Shown: one piece after another, positions 6,816 to 15,411 of the stretch | How the letters are laid out: every line of letters starts with the position of its first letter | How positions within the stretch are numbered: position 1 is the stretch's first letter | NCBI RefSeq assembly: GCF_014207985.1 | Contig: NZ_JACHMI010000001.1 | Location: 9,283,001-9,347,000 of the forward strand | DNA: 64,000 nt | Source: Nonomuraea rubra | Lineage (GTDB): Bacteria > Actinomycetota > Actinomycetes > Streptosporangiales > Streptosporangiaceae | Direction of reading: 5' to 3' | Made by a program: the position numbers and the translations under genes | Notes under the pieces: generated by a model | Told to the model about the DNA's origin: nothing | What the model saw: only the letters and a program-made list of their open reading frames with translations | The model's database searches: none

Positions 6816-8288
6816 TCACGGGCGGGCCGGGTGGGTGGACGCGGGGGTGCCGCACCAGCGGGTCACCGCCGCCATCGCCTCGGCCGGCAGATCGCCGCGG
6901 TCGGCGGCCCAGGCGACGTAGCCGTCCGGGCGGACCAGGACCGCGCCGGGCACGCCAGGGCCCTCGTGGCGGGCGACCTTGACGGCGTCCCCGGCCGCCC
7001 GCGCGACCGCGCCCGACGGGGTCGAGTCCACCAGCAGGTGGCGGCCGTCCCTGAGCAGCTCGTACAGCCGGCCCTCCGCGCACCGCAGGTCGGGCATGCG
7101 GCGGCCGGTCCACGGGTGGGCGTGGCGGTCGGCGGGCGGGTAGTGGATGCCCAGGCCCGTCAGCCGCCCGGCCAGGAAGCCGCGGGAGCGGCCGTACCGC
7201 AGAGCGAGCCGGAGCGTCAGGTTCCTGAGCGCGCGGCGGATCGCCGAGCGGCCGAGCACGAGGCGGTTGAAGGCGTCGGTCAGGGTGAGCACCTGGGCGC
7301 CCACGCGGTGCCGTTCGCGCTCGTAGCTGTCGAGGAGGCCGTCGGGGCCCCGGCCGTGGAGTGCGGCGGCCAGCTTCCAGCCGAGGTTCATGGCGTCGCC
7401 GATGCCCGTGTTCATGCCCTGGCCGCCCAGCGGCGAGTGCACGTGCGCCGAGTCGCCCGCGAGGAACACGCGCCCGGCCCTGTACCGCGCGGCCTGCCGG
7501 CGCTCGCTCAGGAAGCGCGAGCTCCACCGCTGCTCGCTCATGCCGAAGTCGGTGCCCGCGATGCGCAGGAACGCGTCGCGCATCTCCTCCATCGGCAGCG
7601 GCACGTCCAGGGGCACCTGCTCGCGCAGCCGGTCCCACGCGATCGCGCGGAACCAGCCGTCGCCGAACGGGACCATGAGCACCACGCCCTCGTTGCTCGC
7701 CTCGGCGAACAGCGCGTCCTGCGGCGGCTCGGTGACGCGTACGTCCGCGAGCAGGATGTGCGTCTCGTACTGCTTGCCGGCGAACTCGATGCCGACCAGG
7801 CCGCGCACCGTGCTGTGGGCACCGTCGCAGCCGACGACGTAGCTCGCCGTCTCCGTCCGCCCGCCGGCCAGCTCCAGCACCGCGCGCCGATCGTCCTGCC
7901 GCAGCCCCACCACCTCGGCGCCCCGCACGATCTCGACGCCGAGCTCCCGGGCGCGGGCCTCCAGCAGGTGCTCCGTGCCGCTCTGCGGGACGATCAGGAC
8001 CATCGGGTACCTGGTCCGCAGCTTGCGCAGGTCGAGCGTGGCGCCGGGGGCGGGGGCGACCTGGCGCACAGGGACGCCGCGTTCCAGCAGGTCTTCGGCC
8101 AGGCCCCGGGCGTCCAGGAGCTCCAGGGTGCGGGCGTGCACGGCGAACGCCCGGGTGAGGTTGGGCTGCTCCGTGCGGCGCTCCAGCACCTTGCACCGGA
8201 CGCCGGCTTGGGCCAGCTCGCACGCCAGCATGAGGCCGGTGGGGCCGGCGCCTACCACCAGCACGTCGGTCGGGTTCATCGGGATCAC
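6816..8288 (-). CDS. FAD-dependent aromatic hydroxylase (PheA/TfdB family)
   Basis: 490 residues of class A flavoprotein monooxygenase. Visible: the dinucleotide fold 'VVGAGPTGLMLACELAQAG' near residue 10, the DG motif 'VVGCDGAHSTVRGLVG', and the FAD ribityl motif 'RVFLAGDSAHVHSPLGGQG' followed by 'NLGWKLA'. These enzymes hydroxylate phenols or polyketide aromatics with NAD(P)H and O2. The C-terminal thioredoxin-like domain is short, closer to RdmE/OxyS-like polyketide hydroxylases than to long phenol hydroxylases. Start could be the second Met, 9 bases later. It stands alone, beside the LAL regulator read in the same direction, so a catabolic role is as likely as a biosynthetic one. Confidence 0.9.
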   Translation of the reverse strand: MIPMNPTDVLVVGAGPTGLMLACELAQAGVRCKVLERRTEQPNLTRAFAVHARTLELLDARGLAEDLLERGVPVRQVAPAPGATLDLRKLRTRYPMVLIVPQSGTEHLLEARARELGVEIVRGAEVVGLRQDDRRAVLELAGGRTETASYVVGCDGAHSTVRGLVGIEFAGKQYETHILLADVRVTEPPQDALFAEASNEGVVLMVPFGDGWFRAIAWDRLREQVPLDVPLPMEEMRDAFLRIAGTDFGMSEQRWSSRFLSERRQAARYRAGRVFLAGDSAHVHSPLGGQGMNTGIGDAMNLGWKLAAALHGRGPDGLLDSYERERHRVGAQVLTLTDAFNRLVLGRSAIRRALRNLTLRLALRYGRSRGFLAGRLTGLGIHYPPADRHAHPWTGRRMPDLRCAEGRLYELLRDGRHLLVDSTPSGAVARAAGDAVKVARHEGPGVPGAVLVRPDGYVAWAADRGDLPAEAMAAVTRWCGTPASTHPARP

Positions 8289-8479
8289 ATTCCCTCCGGA
8301 TTCGGATGCTCACCACCATGCGCCCGGGATCGGGCGGTCGAATCGGTGAAGTACACAGTCGGACCGGCCGGGGTCGGGCGGGATACGGGGGCCGCCGCCG
8401 GTGGGCCTGCGGGCCAGGGCGGAGGCGCGCGGCAGGCGGAGGCGCGCGGCAGGCGCGCGCGGGAGGCGCGCGGCGGGCC

Positions 8480-8671
8480 TGGGGGCCGGTGTGGGCGGCG
8501 CTCGACCTGCCGCACCGGGTCAGCCGGGTGGCGGTGTGCGGCACGCGTACCAGGCTCGTCGGCCGGCTGGGTGGCGTCACCTGCCCGGTGCTCGTGCTGG
8601 GCGACCCGCCCGGCCGCGATGCGGAGAAGCTGGCCGCCTTCCTGCCCCCGGCCCCAGCCCCCGACCGCTGA
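8480..8671 (+). pseudogene. remnant of an alpha/beta hydrolase; rest of gap empty
   Basis: The 410 bp between the hydroxylase and the LAL gene (8289-8698) holds no intact gene. Its right half reads 'VWAALDLPHRVSRVAV', then 'LGGVTCPVLVLGDPPG' and 'DAEKLAAFLPP', ending in TGA. These resemble the post-nucleophile and pre-catalytic-Asp segments of an alpha/beta hydrolase, with the nucleophile elbow and cap lost. The left half carries imperfect 'ggcggaggcgcgcggca' repeats (about 8424-8475). I see no promoter or RNA. Confidence 0.45.
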
Positions 8672-8698
8672 ACGGCGGGGCCGGCGAATGGCCGTTCG

Positions 8699-11680
8699 TC
8701 AGTGTTCGCCGTCCAGGAGGCCCGGCCGTTCCAGGGCGAGGCGCACCAGTTCGGCCCTGGACGAGAGGCCCAGCTTCACGAACACCTTGTGCAGGTGGTA
8801 GTCGACGGTGCGCGGGCTCAGGAACAGGTACGCCGCGATCTCCCTGTTCGTGCCGCCCTCGCTCACCATGCGCGCGATCTGCGACTCCTGCGGGGTGAGG
8901 TCGGCGCTCGTGCTGGGGTCCCGCTTGCGTGCCGTCTCGCCGGTCGCCTGCAGCTCGACGCGGGCGAGCGCGGCCCAGGGCGCGGCGTCCAGCCGTTCGA
9001 AGATCTCGCGCGCCGCCCGCAGGTGACGCCGCGACTCGGCACGCCGACGGCGCCGGCGCAGCGCCTCGCCGAACAGCAGCGCCGTCCTGGCCGTGTCGAA
9101 CGGCCTGCCGGCCTGCGCGTGCGACGACAGCGCCTCGGTGAAGTGGTCGTCGGCGTTCTCGACCAGGCCGCGGCAGCGGGACACCAGCGCGTCCGCCCAT
9201 GCGGAGCGGGCCGGGCCCGCCCAGCGCCGGAGCAGGTCGAGGGCGGTGGCCGCGCGGTCCGGGCGGTCAGCGCGTACGGCGACCTCGACGAGATCGGCGG
9301 CGGCGAAGATCTTCACGATGGGATGCCCCTCGCCGGGAGCGGCGTCCGCCAGCGCGGTCAGCCGGTCGAACGCCTCCCCCGTCCGCCCCTCGCCCAGGTC
9401 CAGCAGGGCCAGGGCCCAGGACGCGATGCCGGCCGGCGGGCCGAGGCGTTGCCCGATGGCGCGGGACAGCGCGGCGTCCGCCTCCGTACGGCACTCCTCG
9501 GCGCGGCCCTGGACGGCGGCGATCCAGGCGAGCACGGCGCGGTGGTGCGCGGCGATGTTGTCCTGCCGGGTGTCGAGCGCCAGCCGCAGCCCTTCCGTCG
9601 CGGTGGCGCGGGCGGCGGCGAACCGGCCCGTCCACATCTGCAGCGCGCCGAGCGGCGCGAGCACCAGCGGCAGCGCGCTGACCGCGCCGGCCGTTCTGGC
9701 TCGCACGGCGGCGGTGGTGAACAGGTCGAGCGCCGTCATGTCCTCGCCGACGAACATCGCCGCGCCCGCCGCCATCGTGAGACTCTGGGGGTCGGCAGAG
9801 TCCTTCGCCAGGGCGCGGCCCTCGCGCAGCAGCGTGGCGGCCCGCTCGGCGTCGCCCTCCAGCAGCGCGGCCAGCCCGATCATCAGCTTGCCGCCCGCGG
9901 TGACGGCCTCCTCGACCGGCGGCAGCCCGGCCAGCCGCCGCCCCGCCTCGGCCAGCCTGGGCAGGTCGGCGGCGGTGAAGGCCAGCCGGCCCGCCTCGAT
10001 CAGCATGCGTGCGGCCTGCGCCGCCTCACGGCCCGATGGGACACCCGCCACCTCACCCGGGTCAGGCCCCGGCGCCTCGCCCGGCTCGCGCCCCGGTGCG
10101 ACACCGGTGCTCGGGTCGTGTCCCATCGCACGGTCGGCGGGCCCGCCCGCGCCGGAGGCCGGGGTGGCAGCTGCGGGGTTCGGTGGGGATACCAGTTCGG
10201 CGCCGGCCACGAGCATCGCGTAGGCGAGGTCGGGGCGGCCGCAGAGGCCCTCGATCGCGCCCCGGACGTGCTCGCCCCTGGCGCGGAGCCGGGGTTCGGC
10301 CGTGCGGGTGGCGGCCTCGTCCAGGAGGGTGCGGGCGCGGTCGGGCTGGCCGGCGAGCCAGGCCGTCTCGGCGGCGAGCGTGAGGCGGCGGGCGCGGGGC
10401 TCCGGATGTCCCGTGAGGTCGGCGGCGCGGTGGAGGGCGCTGGCGGCGGAGGCGTGCCCGCCTCGGCGGGTGGCGCGTTCGGCCGACGCCTCCAGCTCGC
10501 CGGCCACCGTCTCGTCCGGGCCTGTCGCGGCGGCGGCCAGGTGCCAGGCCCGGCGGTCGGCGTCCTCGTCCGCCAGCACGGCCGCCAGGGCCTGCTCCAC
10601 GGCCTGGCGTTGCAGGAACGTGGCACCCCGGTAGACGGCCGAGCGTACGAGCGGGTGGCGGAAGGTCAGGGCGCCGCCGTCGACCCGTACGAGGCCGGCG
10701 TGCTCCGCCTCGTCCAGCGCGTCCGGGGCCAGGGCGAGCGTCCGGGCGGCCCTGAGCACGAGCCCGACGTCGCCGCTGTCCTCGGCGGCGGCGATCAGCA
10801 GCAGGGTCTGTGCCGGAGCGCCGAGCCGGCGCACCCGCGCCAGGAACACCTGCTCGACCACCTCCCCCACCGGCAGCCGTTCGGGCAGTGGCCGGGTGCC
10901 GGCGAGTTGCTCGGCGGAGAGGGAGCCGGGCAGTTCGAGCAGGCCGAGCGGGTTGCCGGCGGTGCTGGTCACGAGCAGGGCGGCGACCTCGGGCGCGAGC
11001 GACACGGAGGTGCGCTCGGCCAGCAGCGCCTGGGCCGCGCCGGCGTCCAGCCCGCCCAACCGCAGCTCGGGCAGCCCGGCCAGCGGGCGAGGGACGCCGG
11101 TGCCCGCGAGCGGCGGCCCAGCGGGTGGGTGGAGGGCTCTCGCGGTAGGCGGCCCGGTGCCGGTGCGGGAGGGCGGGCCCGGTTCCTCGTCGCGGGCCGC
11201 GAACAGCAGGACGACGCCCTCGGCCTCCAGCCGCCTGGCCACGAACGCCAGCGCGTCGGCGGAGCCGCCGTCCAGCCAGTGGGCGTCGTCCACCAGGCAC
11301 AGCAGCGGCCGTTCCTCCGCCGCCTCCGACAGCAGGCTCAGGACCGCCACCGACACCAGGAACCGATCCCCCTCGACGGGCTCCCCCAGCCCGAACGCCG
11401 CCCGCAGCGCGGCGGCCTGGCCGGCCGGGATGGCGGCGAGCCGGTCCGCCACGGGGCGCAGGAGCTGGTGCGCGGCCGCGTACGGAAGCTCGGACTCGGA
11501 CTCGACGCCGCCGCCCCGCAGCACCCGCATGCCGTCCGCCCGCGCGGCGGCGTAGCCGAGCAGGGCGGACTTGCCGATGCCCGCCTCTCCCCTGACGACC
11601 AGGACGGCGCTGCGCCGTTCGCGAGCGCCGTCGAGCAGCCGCGCGATGAGAGCGCACTCCCGCTCCCGGCCATGCAGCAT
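8699..11680 (-). CDS. LAL-type transcriptional regulator (AAA/STAND ATPase + LuxR HTH)
   Basis: 993 residues. N-terminal STAND NTPase with Walker A 'GEAGIGKSALL' near residue 30 and a Walker B-like 'LLCLVDDAHWLDGGSADAL'. A long helical repeat region follows, then a C-terminal LuxR-type DNA-binding domain (about residues 922-985: 'LTPQESQIARMVSEGGTNRE', 'AAYLFLSPRTVDYHLHKV'). Such regulators are usually ATP-dependent activators of secondary-metabolism or sugar genes. A Gly/Pro/Glu-rich insert near 10010-10190 ('GREPGEAPGPDPGEVAG') breaks the helical region and looks like a recent low-complexity expansion. Its targets may include the adjacent hydroxylase, by position only. Between this start and the SDR (about 250 bp) I recognise nothing. 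Confidence 0.95.
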   Translation of the reverse strand: MLHGRERECALIARLLDGARERRSAVLVVRGEAGIGKSALLGYAAARADGMRVLRGGGVESESELPYAAAHQLLRPVADRLAAIPAGQAAALRAAFGLGEPVEGDRFLVSVAVLSLLSEAAEERPLLCLVDDAHWLDGGSADALAFVARRLEAEGVVLLFAARDEEPGPPSRTGTGPPTARALHPPAGPPLAGTGVPRPLAGLPELRLGGLDAGAAQALLAERTSVSLAPEVAALLVTSTAGNPLGLLELPGSLSAEQLAGTRPLPERLPVGEVVEQVFLARVRRLGAPAQTLLLIAAAEDSGDVGLVLRAARTLALAPDALDEAEHAGLVRVDGGALTFRHPLVRSAVYRGATFLQRQAVEQALAAVLADEDADRRAWHLAAAATGPDETVAGELEASAERATRRGGHASAASALHRAADLTGHPEPRARRLTLAAETAWLAGQPDRARTLLDEAATRTAEPRLRARGEHVRGAIEGLCGRPDLAYAMLVAGAELVSPPNPAAATPASGAGGPADRAMGHDPSTGVAPGREPGEAPGPDPGEVAGVPSGREAAQAARMLIEAGRLAFTAADLPRLAEAGRRLAGLPPVEEAVTAGGKLMIGLAALLEGDAERAATLLREGRALAKDSADPQSLTMAAGAAMFVGEDMTALDLFTTAAVRARTAGAVSALPLVLAPLGALQMWTGRFAAARATATEGLRLALDTRQDNIAAHHRAVLAWIAAVQGRAEECRTEADAALSRAIGQRLGPPAGIASWALALLDLGEGRTGEAFDRLTALADAAPGEGHPIVKIFAAADLVEVAVRADRPDRAATALDLLRRWAGPARSAWADALVSRCRGLVENADDHFTEALSSHAQAGRPFDTARTALLFGEALRRRRRRAESRRHLRAAREIFERLDAAPWAALARVELQATGETARKRDPSTSADLTPQESQIARMVSEGGTNREIAAYLFLSPRTVDYHLHKVFVKLGLSSRAELVRLALERPGLLDGEH

Positions 11681-11930
11681 GCCCCGATCGTACGACCGCC
11701 GCCCGCTCCGGCTGGTAGCTGAAGGTGGTGGCGCCCTCGTCGCCGATCCACTGCCACATGGGGACGGTGCCGCCCAGCTCCGCGCCGCCGACGAGCTGAC
11801 GCTGGTCGAGCACCTGGGCGAGCACCCGGTCGCGTCCGCGCGCTTCGGCGCGCTCCTGCCCGGGTTCCGGCGGATCGGCGACCTGCGCTGCGCGGCACCG
11901 CCGGCGCGCCTGGCGGAGCTCCTGCCGGCG

Positions 11931-12851
11931 TCAGGCTGAGGGCGGCTCTCCCGCAGCCCGCAGCACGGGCGCGCTCAGCCTGACGCACAGCTCCCAGACC
12001 GCCTCCTGGTTGCCGGGGTCGAGCGCCGAGGCGGGCAGCGGCTTCCTGCGGCACCTGTCGTCGACGTACGCGCCGCTCACGCCTTCCAGCTCGGCACTCG
12101 TGGCCGCGTACACGCTGGACCGGGCGGACCTGGTCAGGTCGGAGAGGAACAGCGGCGCGACGACCTTCAGCACCAGCGGCGCGATCGGCCGGTAGGCGAT
12201 CGGGAACGCCCTGATCGGCGTGGACCGGTTCATCGGCGTGTGGCCGTGCCCGGGGTAGACCACGTTCGCCGTCACGCCGGTGCCGCGCAGCCGCCCGGCC
12301 AGGCGGTGGGTCATCGCCATGGTCATGGTCTTGGTGTGGTTGTAGTGGCTGAACGTCCAGCCGAGGTAGCGCCGTTCGCCCTGGAGGTCGGTGCGGTCGA
12401 TGGGGCCGCCGGGGATGCCGCCGGTGAGATTGACCACGCGGGCGGCGGGGGCGCGCCGCAGCAGCGGCAGCAGGAGGTGGGTGAGCGTGAACGGGGTCAG
12501 CACGTGCGCGGCGAACATCTTCTCCACGCCGTCGGCGGTCAGCTCGCGGTCCGGCAGGTTCACGCCGACGTTGTTGACCAGCACGTCGAGCCGGTCGTGG
12601 CGCTCGCCGACCTCCCCGGCCAGGCGGCGCAGGCCGTCGAGCCGCGTGACGTCGGCGGAGACGGCGTGCACCCGGTCGTGCCCCGCGCTGTCCCTGATGT
12701 CCCGCGCGGCCCGCAGGCCCCGCGCCGGGTCGAGCCCGACGAGGATCACCGAGGCTCCGCGCCTGGCCAGGCCGCGGGCGGTCTCCAGGCCGATCCCGCC
12801 GGTGCCGCCAGTGATGAGCGCCACGCTGCCGTTCATGTCATTCGGTGTCAT
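11931..12851 (-). CDS. short-chain dehydrogenase/reductase
   Basis: 306 residues from the ATG at 12851 (or 301 from the ATG at 12836, 'MNGSVALITGGTGGIG'). Classical SDR features: 'TGGTGGIGLE' cofactor loop, 'DVLVNNVGVNL' (NNxG), and 'YNHTKTM' (YxxxK). The catalytic Ser position appears as Thr in 'VVNLTGGIPGG'. It resembles retinol-dehydrogenase-like SDRs with a long substrate loop. It is transcribed away from a TetR gene, with a perfect operator-like palindrome overlapping its start, so it is probably repressed by that TetR. Substrate unknown. Confidence 0.9.
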   Translation of the reverse strand: MTPNDMNGSVALITGGTGGIGLETARGLARRGASVILVGLDPARGLRAARDIRDSAGHDRVHAVSADVTRLDGLRRLAGEVGERHDRLDVLVNNVGVNLPDRELTADGVEKMFAAHVLTPFTLTHLLLPLLRRAPAARVVNLTGGIPGGPIDRTDLQGERRYLGWTFSHYNHTKTMTMAMTHRLAGRLRGTGVTANVVYPGHGHTPMNRSTPIRAFPIAYRPIAPLVLKVVAPLFLSDLTRSARSSVYAATSAELEGVSGAYVDDRCRRKPLPASALDPGNQEAVWELCVRLSAPVLRAAGEPPSA

Positions 12852-12860
12852 AAACGACAC
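12845..12860. promoter_or_regulatory. palindromic operator candidate between SDR and TetR genes
   Basis: GTGTC-ATAAAC-GACAC, perfect 5-bp arms with 6-bp spacer, overlapping the first codon of the SDR and 28 bp before the TetR start. It is A+T-rich against a very GC-rich background, as expected for a shared repressor site. Confidence 0.6.
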
Positions 12861-12887
12861 TATATGCCTAGCGATACACTCGGGCGC

Positions 12888-13460
12888 ATGGCTGGGTTGA
12901 GAGAGCGGGCGCGGCGGGCCGTACAGGCCGAGCTGGCCGCGGTGGCGCTGGAGCTGTTCACGGAGCGGGGCTTCGACGAGGTCACGGTCGACGACATCGC
13001 GCGTGCCGCCGGGGTGTCCAAGCGCAGCTTCTTCCGTTACTTCCCGGCCAAGGAGGACGCGGTGTTCGGCGGCGTCCAGGTGATGGGCGACGACATCGCC
13101 GAGCAACTCTCCGCCCGGCCGGCGGGCGAGCGGCCCTGGGACTCGCTGCACGCGGTGCTGCGGGAGTGGGTCGCGCGCATCGACGCCGAGAGCCGCGCCA
13201 CCCTGCGGCTGATCGAGCGCACGCCCTCGCTGCGGGCCCGCTTCCAGCAGAAGCGCGAGGAGGTACGCTCGCGCATCGCCGAGTCACTGGCGGCCCGTAC
13301 CGGGCTGGATCCGTTCACCGTCGATCTCCTGACCGCGGCCGCGGGCGCCGCCGTCGACTGCGCCTCCCGCGAATGGCTCAGGACGGGGCCGGACGCCGAC
13401 CACATGGGGCTCGTCGACACCGCCTTCACCCGCCTCCGCCCGTCCTGCGCCGGCGACTGA
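12888..13460 (+). CDS. TetR family transcriptional regulator
   Basis: 190 residues. TetR-type HTH at about residues 15-60 ('ALELFTERGFDEVTVDDIAR' then 'AAGVSKRSFFRYFPAKEDAV'). The C-terminal domain looks like the TetR_C MftR-like group, with 'LDPFTVDLLTAAAGAAVDCA'. It starts at the ATG at 12888; upstream sequence in frame is antisense to the SDR. By divergent placement and the palindrome, its target is likely the SDR and itself. Confidence 0.92.
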   Translation: MAGLRERARRAVQAELAAVALELFTERGFDEVTVDDIARAAGVSKRSFFRYFPAKEDAVFGGVQVMGDDIAEQLSARPAGERPWDSLHAVLREWVARIDAESRATLRLIERTPSLRARFQQKREEVRSRIAESLAARTGLDPFTVDLLTAAAGAAVDCASREWLRTGPDADHMGLVDTAFTRLRPSCAGD

Positions 13461-13514
13461 TCCCCGGGCCCGCATCTGCGGGGTGACCAGGCCAGGCTTA
13501 TGTCCCTTATGGCC

Positions 13515-13520
13515 TAGACT
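13515..13520 (+). promoter_or_regulatory. -10 box TAGACT of a leaderless promoter
   Basis: TAGACT ends 7 nt before the ATG of the acyltransferase, so transcription should begin at or next to the A of the start codon. No Shine-Dalgarno is present, which supports a leaderless message and decides the start at 13528 rather than the upstream in-frame ATG at 13483. Confidence 0.55.
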
Positions 13521-13527
13521 GCGGCAG

Positions 13528-14643
13528 ATGTTCCCGGCCCCCGCCCGGCTGGCCTGGCTGGACACCCTGCGGGGACCGGCAGCGCTGGCCGTCACCATGC
13601 ACCACGCCGGCTGGACGTTCATCCCCGGCGTCTGGGCCGAGGTGGACCGCCGCATCGATCTCGGCTCGTGGGGCGTGTTCGTGTTCTTCCTGGTCAGCGG
13701 CTACATCATCCCCGCCTCCCTGGAACGGCGCGGCGACCTGCGCGCGTTCTGGGCGGGCCGCGCCTTCCGCCTCCTCCCGCTGCTCCTGGCCGCCTGCTGC
13801 CTGGCGCTGCTCCTCACCGCGGCAGGCGTGCTGCCCTTACCGCCGGGGCTCGGCGAGCGCCCGTGGCCGGTGGTCGCGCTCGGGAACGTGACGATGCTCC
13901 AGGAGCTGGTCAACCTTCCCGCGCTGATCAGCGTGACCTGGACGCTCTCGTACGAGATGGCGTTCTACCTGATGAGCGTGGCCCTGTTCGCGGTGCGGCA
14001 GGCGCACAGGTCGGCGGGGATCGCGCTCGGCCTGGCGGCGGCGGCAGTGCCGCTGGGACTGCTGCTGCCCAAGGCGACGATCGGCGGCCGGGCGGACCTG
14101 GTCGCCGTGCTGCTCGGGCTGGCGGTGGTCGCGGCGATCGCGGTGACCGTGCTGGCGTCCGAGGGCGCGCGTACGGTGGCGGCGGTCGCGGGCGGGCTGC
14201 TCGGCCTGGCGCTGGTGGTGCTGGGCAGCCGGGGCGGCACCTGGCAGGGGATGATCATCCTGGCCACGATGTTCGCCGGGACGGCGGTGTACCGGGCCGA
14301 GCAGGGCACGATCTCGTGGCGGGCCGCGGGGGTCACGCTCGCGGTGGTGCTGGGCTGCGGGATCCCGGCCAAGGACGATCCCGCCTGGGCGACGGCGATC
14401 GTGCTGGCGTTCGCGGCGTCCGGGCTGGCGTACGCGCTGCGCGGCCGGACGTTCCCGCTCTGGTTGCCGTGGCTCGGGCTGATCAGCTTCTCCGTCTACC
14501 TGCTGCACCCGATCCTGCTGCACGTGCTGCCGGACCTGCCGCTGTTCTTCCTCGCCCTGATCCCGCTCAGCGCCCTGACCTACCGCCTGATCGAGCTGCC
14601 CGGCCAGCGGCTGGGCAGGCGCCTGACCGGAAGATCGGGCTAG
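13528..14643 (+). CDS. acyltransferase 3 family membrane protein (OafA-like)
   Basis: 371 residues, about ten hydrophobic helices. The AT3 hallmarks are near the N-terminus: 'RLAWLDTLRGPAALAVTMHH' (LDxLRG and catalytic His) and 'LGSWGVFVFFLVSGYIIP'. A later 'SVTWTLSYEMAFYLM' is the W-T-L-x-x-E segment. Such proteins O-acylate sugars, wall polymers or macrolides at the membrane. It is probably leaderless. Codon 104 is TTA (13837-13839), so it may depend on a bldA-type tRNA. The stop codon lies in a 16-bp repeat shared with the convergent TetR gene. Confidence 0.92.
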   Translation: MFPAPARLAWLDTLRGPAALAVTMHHAGWTFIPGVWAEVDRRIDLGSWGVFVFFLVSGYIIPASLERRGDLRAFWAGRAFRLLPLLLAACCLALLLTAAGVLPLPPGLGERPWPVVALGNVTMLQELVNLPALISVTWTLSYEMAFYLMSVALFAVRQAHRSAGIALGLAAAAVPLGLLLPKATIGGRADLVAVLLGLAVVAAIAVTVLASEGARTVAAVAGGLLGLALVVLGSRGGTWQGMIILATMFAGTAVYRAEQGTISWRAAGVTLAVVLGCGIPAKDDPAWATAIVLAFAASGLAYALRGRTFPLWLPWLGLISFSVYLLHPILLHVLPDLPLFFLALIPLSALTYRLIELPGQRLGRRLTGRSG

Positions 14644-14707
14644 GCGCGGGGCACGGAGCGGGCTGGGCGCGGGGCGGGCTAGGCGCGGGGCGGGCTAGGC
14701 GCGGGGC
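14636..14707. repeat. 16-bp repeat carrying the stop codons of both convergent genes
   Basis: Four units of 'cgggctaggcgcgggg' (14636, 14659, 14675, 14691; the second has ctg for cta). The last three are tandem; the first is separated by 7 bp. The CTAG core reads TAG on both strands: the first unit ends the acyltransferase gene, the last ends the TetR gene. Confidence 0.95.
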
Positions 14708-15354
14708 GCGCCCCTGCCGCACAGGTAGCCGACGATCATCTCCCCGACCATGCGCCGCTGCCGGTCGCGATGCTCGGCCGCGGTCATGTCGCGCCCGAAC
14801 AGCGCGCCGAACGTGTGCTGGTTCGCCACCCGGAAGAAGCAGAACGCGCTGATCATCATGTGCACGTCGATGGCGTCGGCCTCGGTGACGAAATCGCCCG
14901 ACTCCTGCCCCGCGTCGAGGATGCGGGAGATCAGGTCGAGCACCGGCGTGCCGAGGTTGCCCAGCACCTCGGACTTGCGGATGTGCTCGGCCTGGTGGAT
15001 GTTCTCGATCGCGACGAGCTGGATGAACTCCCGGTGCGCGTCGTGGTGGTCGAAGGTCAGCTCGGCCAGCGTGCGGATGGCCTCGACCGGCGCGAGGTGC
15101 TGGACGTCGACCGTCCGCTCGACCTCGCGCACCTCGGCGTACGCCTTCTCCAGCACGGCGATGTAGAGCCGCTCCTTGCTGCCGAAGTAGTAGTAGATCA
15201 TGCGCTTGGTCGTGCGCATGCGGGCCGCGATCTCGTCCACGCGCGCCCCCGCGTAGCCGTAGCGGGCGAACTCGCGCTGCGCGACCTCGAGGATCTCCGC
15301 CTTGGTACGGTCGGCGTCCCGCTGGCGTTCGGTGGTGGCGGGGGGCGAGGTCAT
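14695..15354 (-). CDS. TetR family transcriptional regulator
   Basis: 219 residues. N-terminal HTH: 'ILEVAQREFARYGYAGARVD', 'RMRTTKRMIYYYFGSKERLY'. The C-terminal domain ('PVLDLISRILDAGQESGDF', 'DVHMMISAFCFFRVANQHTF') matches the TetR_C group seen near aromatic or fatty-acid catabolic genes. It follows the pcaDC gene by 57 bp on the same strand and may be the last gene of that operon, or regulate another pathway. A separate IclR regulator is the better candidate for controlling pca genes. Confidence 0.92.
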   Translation of the reverse strand: MTSPPATTERQRDADRTKAEILEVAQREFARYGYAGARVDEIAARMRTTKRMIYYYFGSKERLYIAVLEKAYAEVREVERTVDVQHLAPVEAIRTLAELTFDHHDAHREFIQLVAIENIHQAEHIRKSEVLGNLGTPVLDLISRILDAGQESGDFVTEADAIDVHMMISAFCFFRVANQHTFGALFGRDMTAAEHRDRQRRMVGEMIVGYLCGRGAPRA

Positions 15355-15411
15355 TGGCTCATCATAGGCTGGCCCGCACGCTGCCCGGCGACGGCGCTCC
15401 CACGCCCGCGG

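Noticed and set aside
11690..11930. Plus-strand frame reading 'LVEHLGEHPVASARFGALLP', possible gene fragment
   Set aside because: No start, no ribosome site and no family I can name; too short to separate from GC-rich chance frames.
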